A stretch of DNA of 64,000 nt from Sinomicrobium oceani (GTDB taxonomy: Bacteria; Bacteroidota; Bacteroidia; Flavobacteriales; Flavobacteriaceae): positions 62,001 through 126,000 of the forward strand of contig NZ_FPJE01000007.1 of NCBI RefSeq assembly GCF_900119185.1. The letters are read 5' to 3'. The position numbers and the translations under genes were made by a program. Shown one piece after another: positions 61,194-64,000 of the stretch. Position 1 is the first letter of the stretch. Each line of letters begins with the position of its first letter. The notes beneath the pieces are model-generated. The model saw only the letters and a list, made by a program, of their open reading frames with translations, was not told where the DNA came from and made no database searches.

Positions 61194-62333
61194 TTAACCG
61201 AGAGCCTGTTTTAGATCATCGATAAGATCGTCAGCATCTTCTATGCCTACGCTCAACCGGATCAATGCATCGGTAATTCCGAGCTCCTTTCTTTTTTCCA
61301 CAGGAACACTGGCATGGGTCATGCTTGCCGGGTGTCCTGCGAGCGACTCTACACCTCCCAGGGATTCCGCAAGTGTAAACAGTTTTAGCCGTTCTACCAC
61401 CCGAACGGCGTCTTGCCCGTCCCTGCCTTTTACCGTAAAAGAAACCATTCCTCCGAAATCCCGCATCTGCTTTCTGGCCACATCATGATTCGGATGATCG
61501 GAAAAACCGGGCCAGTACACTTCCCCGACCCCGGAATGATCTCTTAGAAAAAAGGCCACGTCCTTTCCGTTCTCGCAATGTCGCTGCATCCTTACATGCA
61601 GTGTTTTTATTCCGCGAAGTACCAGAAAACTGTCCATAGGCCCACAGATGGCACCGCTGGCATTCTGTATAAAATACAGGCGATCTGCAATCGCTTTATC
61701 ATTCACCACCAGAGCCCCCATAACCACATCGCTGTGTCCTCCGAGATATTTGGTCGCGGAATGCATCACAATATCTGCACCGAGGTCGAGTGGCTGTTGC
61801 AGGTACGGTGTCGCAAAAGTATTGTCTACGGCCAGTAACACTCCGTATTTACGGGTTATGCCCGCTACTTTCTCAATATCTATAATATTCATCATCGGAT
61901 TGGTCGGGGTTTCCAGCCATACAAGTTTCGTTGCAGGAGTTATCATACCGTCCAGTTTCTCTGCATCGGACAGCTCCGCAAAGTGAAACCTAATCCCGAT
62001 ATTCTCATAGATCTTCGTAAAAAGCCGGTATGTACCTCCGTAGAGATCGCCTGTCGCGATCACTTCGTCACCGGGCTTCAGCAGCTTAAGAACAGCATCT
62101 ATGGCAGCGAGTCCGCTGCCGAAAGCCATTCCGTACATACCGTTCTCCAGACTGGCAAACGCGTTTTCGAGCGCCGATCGCGTCGGGTTGTGCGTCCTGG
62201 AATATTCGAACCCCTTGTGCCCCCCGGGAGTAGTCTGGGCATAGGTTGTGGTCTGGTATATAGGAGGCATTACAGCACCGAAAGCCCTGTCGTGTTCCTG
62301 CCCCCCGTGAATTGTCTTGGTATTGAACTTCAT
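61194..62333 (-). CDS. PLP-dependent trans-sulfuration enzyme (cystathionine gamma-synthase/lyase family)
   Basis: The start chosen is ATG 62333 (MKFNTKTIHGGQEHDRAFGA), giving 379 aa. The frame is open 17 codons earlier, without family resemblance. The PLP lysine lies in VMHSATKYLGGHSDVVMGAL. EYSRTHNPTRSALENAFASL and ATGDLYGGTYRLFTK are typical of the Cys/Met metabolism family. It may synthesise cystathionine or degrade it; the two cannot be told apart by eye. A TACTTTTG element (minus strand) lies upstream. Neighbours give no help. Confidence 0.93.
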   Translation of the reverse strand: MKFNTKTIHGGQEHDRAFGAVMPPIYQTTTYAQTTPGGHKGFEYSRTHNPTRSALENAFASLENGMYGMAFGSGLAAIDAVLKLLKPGDEVIATGDLYGGTYRLFTKIYENIGIRFHFAELSDAEKLDGMITPATKLVWLETPTNPMMNIIDIEKVAGITRKYGVLLAVDNTFATPYLQQPLDLGADIVMHSATKYLGGHSDVVMGALVVNDKAIADRLYFIQNASGAICGPMDSFLVLRGIKTLHVRMQRHCENGKDVAFFLRDHSGVGEVYWPGFSDHPNHDVARKQMRDFGGMVSFTVKGRDGQDAVRVVERLKLFTLAESLGGVESLAGHPASMTHASVPVEKRKELGITDALIRLSVGIEDADDLIDDLKQALG

Positions 62334-62586
62334 TTCACCGTATTTGTTCCGAAAAAATGGTATTGCACTATAAACCTTTGTCATACTGTGTACAACATCC
62401 GCCGACTACCTCATATACTATACAAAAGTAGCATTTACTTTTTCGTATTCATAATAAAGAAGTATCTTTAGCTTATCATTCTCTGCCTTTGCAACACGGA
62501 AAACACGGCGCAGAACTTTTATCGCAAACGGGGGATACGGGCACATCACATCAATGTAAACATCTTAATAATTTTAAGCGGACACC

Positions 62587-63363
62587 ATGAAAATGACAGT
62601 GAAAAACATATGGTTCAGAATCGGATTATTATCGGCTTTATTGCTATGGACAGTTACGGGCTGTACCGATAAGGAAGAGCTCTCCTATACTTCCCATAAA
62701 ATTGCCACAGATTCCGGAGATTGTGGACAAAACCCCTGTGCCAAGGTAAAAATAAGCTTTCCGATAGCCGAGGCCTCCACAGCCATTGCCAACCAGATCA
62801 ACAAAATTATCAACAATAAAATCATAGGATATTTTATCATAGACCCGGATGCCAAAAAAGAAGAGTCCATAGAAAAAGCTGTCGAGAATTTTAAAAGCGA
62901 ATATCTCAAAGACAAGAAAATGCAGCCCGATTTTGCTTTTGGCTATGAAGCAGACATCCAGGGGGAAGTACTTTTCAAAGGAGAAAAACTGCACAGCCTG
63001 GCATTTTCCGCATTCATGTATACCGGGGGAGCACACGGATACTCCAGCCTCACCTACCTGAACCTCGATCCTAAAACGGGAAAACGCTATGAGAATTCCG
63101 AATTGTTCTCGGATACCGACGGTTTTAAGAAAATCGCCGAAAAGAAGTTCAGGGAACAAGAAAAAATCCCGGAAGACTCCAATATCAACAGCACCGGGTT
63201 CTGGTTTGAAAACGACACCTACCAGCTTCCGGAAAACATAGGCATCACCAAAGACAATGTCATCCTCCATTACAATGCTTACGATATCAGTTCGTATGCC
63301 GAAGGAGGAAAGACCGTGAAAATCCCGCTGGAAGAAGTGAGGCCGTATCTCGCTATCCTATAG
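62587..63363 (+). CDS. DUF3298/DUF4163-type lipoprotein
   Basis: A 258-aa protein. The start chosen is ATG 62587; a lipobox follows (LLLWTVTGC, Cys at about 26). The segment CAKVKISFPIAEASTAIANQ and the C-terminal FSAFMYTGGAHGYSSLTYLN, with LNLDPKTGKRYENSELF, match DUF4163 followed by DUF3298. Related domains occur in anti-sigma RsiV proteins. The function here is unknown. Its end overlaps the convergent DinB-like gene by 11 nt. Confidence 0.88.
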   Translation: MKMTVKNIWFRIGLLSALLLWTVTGCTDKEELSYTSHKIATDSGDCGQNPCAKVKISFPIAEASTAIANQINKIINNKIIGYFIIDPDAKKEESIEKAVENFKSEYLKDKKMQPDFAFGYEADIQGEVLFKGEKLHSLAFSAFMYTGGAHGYSSLTYLNLDPKTGKRYENSELFSDTDGFKKIAEKKFREQEKIPEDSNINSTGFWFENDTYQLPENIGITKDNVILHYNAYDISSYAEGGKTVKIPLEEVRPYLAIL

Positions 63364-63838
63364 CCCTTTTCAGTGCCAGGATATAACCGAGATGCAACCC
63401 CTCGTGCATCGTATTATAGGCAATAGCCATATCTATATCTGCCAGGGTAACGCCCGTACTGGTCGTGATGCCCTTGTATTGTTTAAAGGCGCCCTTACGA
63501 TAATCCGCTCTTAGTTTTCCTGGGTTTTCCAGAAAAATGGCCCGGAGCTTACGAAAGGTTGTTTCGGTCATCGGGTGCTGCGGATCCGGAGCGGTACCTC
63601 TGATATAGCGGGCAATAATAGCTTCCTCTACATTACATTCCAGTCCCGATAGGCGGTAACAAAGTATTTGCTGCGACACTACGAGATGTGCAAAGTTCCA
63701 CGCTATATTATTATTAAATCCCACGGGGATCGTGTTGAGCTGCTCCAGGGACAACTCCCCGATAACATTTACGAGGATACGCCGGGTCTGTTCCAGAATA
63801 TCGATCTGCTTTTCCTGCATGTTTGAATTTTCGGGCAA
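63353..63838 (-). CDS. DinB-family protein
   Basis: A 161-aa four-helix-bundle protein. The N-terminus may start at MPENSNMQEKQIDILEQTRR or six residues later. Segments FNNNIAWNFAHLVVSQQILC and MAYNTMHEGLHLGYILALKR-like (MAIAYNTMHEGLHLGYILAL) give the His residues of the DinB metal site. The family includes metal-dependent thiol-S-transferases and damage-inducible proteins. The substrate is not known. The convergent DUF3298 gene overlaps by 11 nt. Confidence 0.85.
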   Translation of the reverse strand: MPENSNMQEKQIDILEQTRRILVNVIGELSLEQLNTIPVGFNNNIAWNFAHLVVSQQILCYRLSGLECNVEEAIIARYIRGTAPDPQHPMTETTFRKLRAIFLENPGKLRADYRKGAFKQYKGITTSTGVTLADIDMAIAYNTMHEGLHLGYILALKRAIG

Positions 63839-63917
63839 AGCTACACCATGATCAGGAATTTTGTATAGGATACATTTAAGAAAAGTATGTTATTTTTGTC
63901 ATAAACCATATATAACG

Positions 63918-64000
63918 ATGAACAAGATCTATCATCTCAGTACATGCGACACCTGCAAGCGCATTATAAAACAGCTTGGGCTTCCCGATAATTTCACTTT
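63918..64000 (+). CDS. ArsC/Spx-type glutaredoxin-fold protein (C-terminus outside window)
   Basis: An ATG at 63918 begins MNKIYHLSTCDTCKRIIKQL, then GLPDNFTF to the window edge. The CxxC (CDTC) near residue 10 followed by KR is the ArsC/Spx/YffB N-terminal motif. A TAnnTTTG match (TATTTTTG) lies at 63891-63898, 19 nt before the ATG. The rest is outside the window, so arsenate reductase and Spx-like roles cannot be separated. Confidence 0.87.
   Translation, partial: MNKIYHLSTCDTCKRIIKQLGLPDNFT

Noticed and set aside
62390-62586. SAM riboswitch before the trans-sulfuration enzyme
   Set aside because: No matching stem pattern was recognised; only a TAnnTTTG element is visible on the minus strand.
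1-64000. CRISPR array, prophage, rRNA operon or replication origin
   Set aside because: No regularly spaced repeats, phage structural genes, rRNA sequence or DnaA-box cluster was recognised.

Overview
The window is chromosomal DNA of a member of the Bacteroidota, most likely class Flavobacteriia. The reasons are a SusC/SusD pair behind an ECF sigma/FecR pair, an Oar-type TonB receptor, the -7 promoter element TAnnTTTG in front of several genes, a fused succinate dehydrogenase operon of Bacteroidota type, and double-glycine (GG) peptides with Bacteroidota leaders. No phage, plasmid or CRISPR genes are visible. Housekeeping genes dominate, with three accessory islands of real interest. Genus and species cannot be fixed from the sequence alone.

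Layout. 1-9.4 kb: a polysaccharide-utilisation-type locus (LacI regulator cut by the window edge, ECF sigma, FecR, SusC, SusD, EEP-family hydrolase) closed by a terminator. 9.5-12.6 kb: an uncharacterised minus-strand five-gene unit (DUF4236 protein, 55-aa protein, TerB-like protein, coiled-coil/four-TM protein, VWA-like lipoprotein). 13-19 kb: a 110-bp repeat element, tRNA-Ala, aminopeptidase P, and sdhCAB with a well-formed promoter and terminator. 19-25.5 kb: biotin genes bioF, bioD and bioA, plus a SET-domain protein and a stand-alone ketoacyl synthase, interrupted by an oppositely oriented membrane glycosyltransferase. 25.9 kb: a likely structured small RNA. 26-35 kb: DUF3108 protein, tryptophan dioxygenase, M23 peptidase, a GIY-YIG gene between inverted repeats, pgi and an Oar-like TonB receptor.

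35.1-37.7 kb is the first RiPP-like island: a second copy of the 110-bp repeat, a LanC-like protein that appears to have lost its zinc ligands, a nucleotidyltransferase, and two Cys-rich peptides with lanthipeptide-type GG leaders. No LanB dehydratase is present. 38-53 kb is mostly housekeeping (Fur regulator and metal P-type ATPase, LprI, patatin-Omp85, uvrC, 5-FTHF cycloligase, lspA, DksA-like, ileS, recO). 53.1-59.5 kb is the second peptide island: a C39-peptidase ABC exporter, five separately terminated GG peptides with glycine/valine-rich or amphipathic cores, an HTH protein and an HlyD-type adaptor. Two of the peptide genes share a 20-nt upstream motif. The window ends with gdhA, a Cys/Met-metabolism PLP enzyme, a DUF3298 lipoprotein, a DinB-like protein and the start of an ArsC/Spx-like gene.

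Functionally, the two peptide islands could work together: the C39 exporter cleaves after GG, and both peptide sets end their leaders with GG. All family names come from reading the translated proteins; no database search was run.
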